A stretch of DNA of 64,000 nt from Gongronella butleri. Lineage: Eukaryota; Mucoromycota; Mucoromycetes; Mucorales; Cunninghamellaceae. The notes below the pieces were generated by a model. The model saw only the letters and a list, made by a program, of their open reading frames with translations, did not search any database and was not told the origin of the DNA. The translations under genes and the position numbers were made by a program. Below, in pieces: positions 63,351 through 64,000 of the stretch. Position 1 is the stretch's first letter, and the number at the start of each line of letters is the position of its first letter. The DNA lies in contig JAIWZP010000026.1 in assembly GCA_025201375.1 (NCBI GenBank), positions 186,001-250,000 on the forward strand, read 5' to 3'.

Positions 63351-64000
63351 CAATCGCATTCGCCGTCCTCTCCGTCTTTCTCTCATTTTTGAGCACTTTT
63401 TTTTTTGCACCTCTTTCAATACCCATCTCCTGGTCATAGCATCATGTTTTACGCCTTTTGCATCCTCTTTTCTCCCCCCTTTTAAAAAATTTTGGCTTGT
63501 CGCGATGAAAAATCGCAATTGCCTCCCTATTTGTTACTCCCTTTTTGCCCCCTTTTGTTAAATACATTTTCTTTTTCGATGCATTCACTTGTTGAATCCC
63601 TCTTTTCATTGGCTTTTTTACCATTTTACAAAACAAATGATATGTTTTGCCATTTCGCGATAGAAATCGCCCCCGTGCCTCTCGTCGCGCCTCTCTTGCA
63701 GAGCGGCGCAATCCATAAAAACGGGCAATTTTTGCCCGTCTGGCCAATCTCTCATGCCATTTCCCCCCAAAAAAATAAGGTTATGGGGCCAAAAGGCGTC
63801 AAACAAGGTATCCAACCACCCTTATTTTTCTGCATGCACACTCGCTCGATGCATCGGGTGGTCAGACTTGGGGCGCGTCGCATTCATGCATGTGCCCCTA
63901 TGAACAGGCCCAAAAACCCTGAAAAAAAAAAAAAAAAAAACGCCAGTAGAGGGATGTGACGCCGCAAAAACGCCTGGATGCATTTGTACGATATTCCCCT
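63351..64000. other. FMP27 3' region and beyond
   Basis: No further gene is recognised. T-rich sequence and TTAAATACA near 63559 are compatible with transcript termination of FMP27. The final 300 bp contain no domain-bearing frame. Confidence 0.4.

Overview
The window is a piece of a filamentous fungal nuclear genome. Genes are split by many short introns (about 66 inferred here). Introns start with GTAAGN or GTAAAA and are often packed with long A or T homopolymers, and exons are GC-richer than introns. The gene set (copper-fist regulator, GPI-anchored chitin deacetylase, GFA1, ATG13, NPR2, Fcy-type purine-cytosine permease, Con7-like zinc finger, homeodomain factor) is fungal. The overall look fits an early-diverging group, most likely Mucoromycota, but no marker here fixes the genus. 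All exon structures were derived by hand from splice sites, reading frame and family alignment from memory; no search was run.

Layout. 0.6-2.7 kb: acidic, poly-Q protein (+). 3.2-5.4 kb: copper-fist transcription factor (-). 6.4-7.2 kb: intronless 240-aa orphan (+). 9.5-10.1 kb: Con7-like single zinc finger (+). 10.3-11.5 kb: gankyrin/Nas6 ankyrin protein (-). 13.7-25.5 kb: four genes on +, NPR2, chitin deacetylase, GFA1 and ATG13. 25.5-28.8 kb: repeat-rich gap with two short hAT-type elements, each with an intact 8-bp target duplication. 28.8-30.6 kb: HEAT-repeat protein resembling DNAAF5/HEATR2 (+). 30.8-32.3 kb: finger-plus-coiled-coil protein, possibly CENP-Q-like (-). 32.6-32.9 kb: small orphan (+). 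33.2-34.8 kb: tail-anchored coiled-coil protein with a CC1-box-like motif (-). 35.9-38.7 kb: RECQL1-type helicase (-). 40.8-42.7 kb: NCS1 permease (+). 43.1-43.3 kb: U2 snRNA (-). 43.3-51.2 kb: gene-poor repeat island holding a secreted alpha/beta hydrolase and a Helitron relic. 51.6-53.0 kb: homeodomain protein (+). 53.5-63.4 kb: a 3003-residue Fmp27/Hobbit/BLTP2 bridge-like lipid-transfer protein (+).

How the genes relate. NPR2 (brake on TORC1) and ATG13 (TORC1-controlled autophagy initiator) flank GFA1 (first step to UDP-GlcNAc and chitin) and a chitin deacetylase (chitin to chitosan). This puts nutrient signalling and wall synthesis together on one strand over about 12 kb. They look like independently transcribed neighbours, not a cluster with a shared switch. 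Elsewhere genes are in ordinary convergent or divergent pairs.

The most unusual signals are the two hAT-type elements that carry the same tRNA-like A-box/B-box core in opposite orientations; four introns that need GC donors, one of them forced by the RecQ motif VI; a dispersed repeat of about 0.75 kb present four times in one orientation; and micro-exons of 10, 11 and 14 bp.
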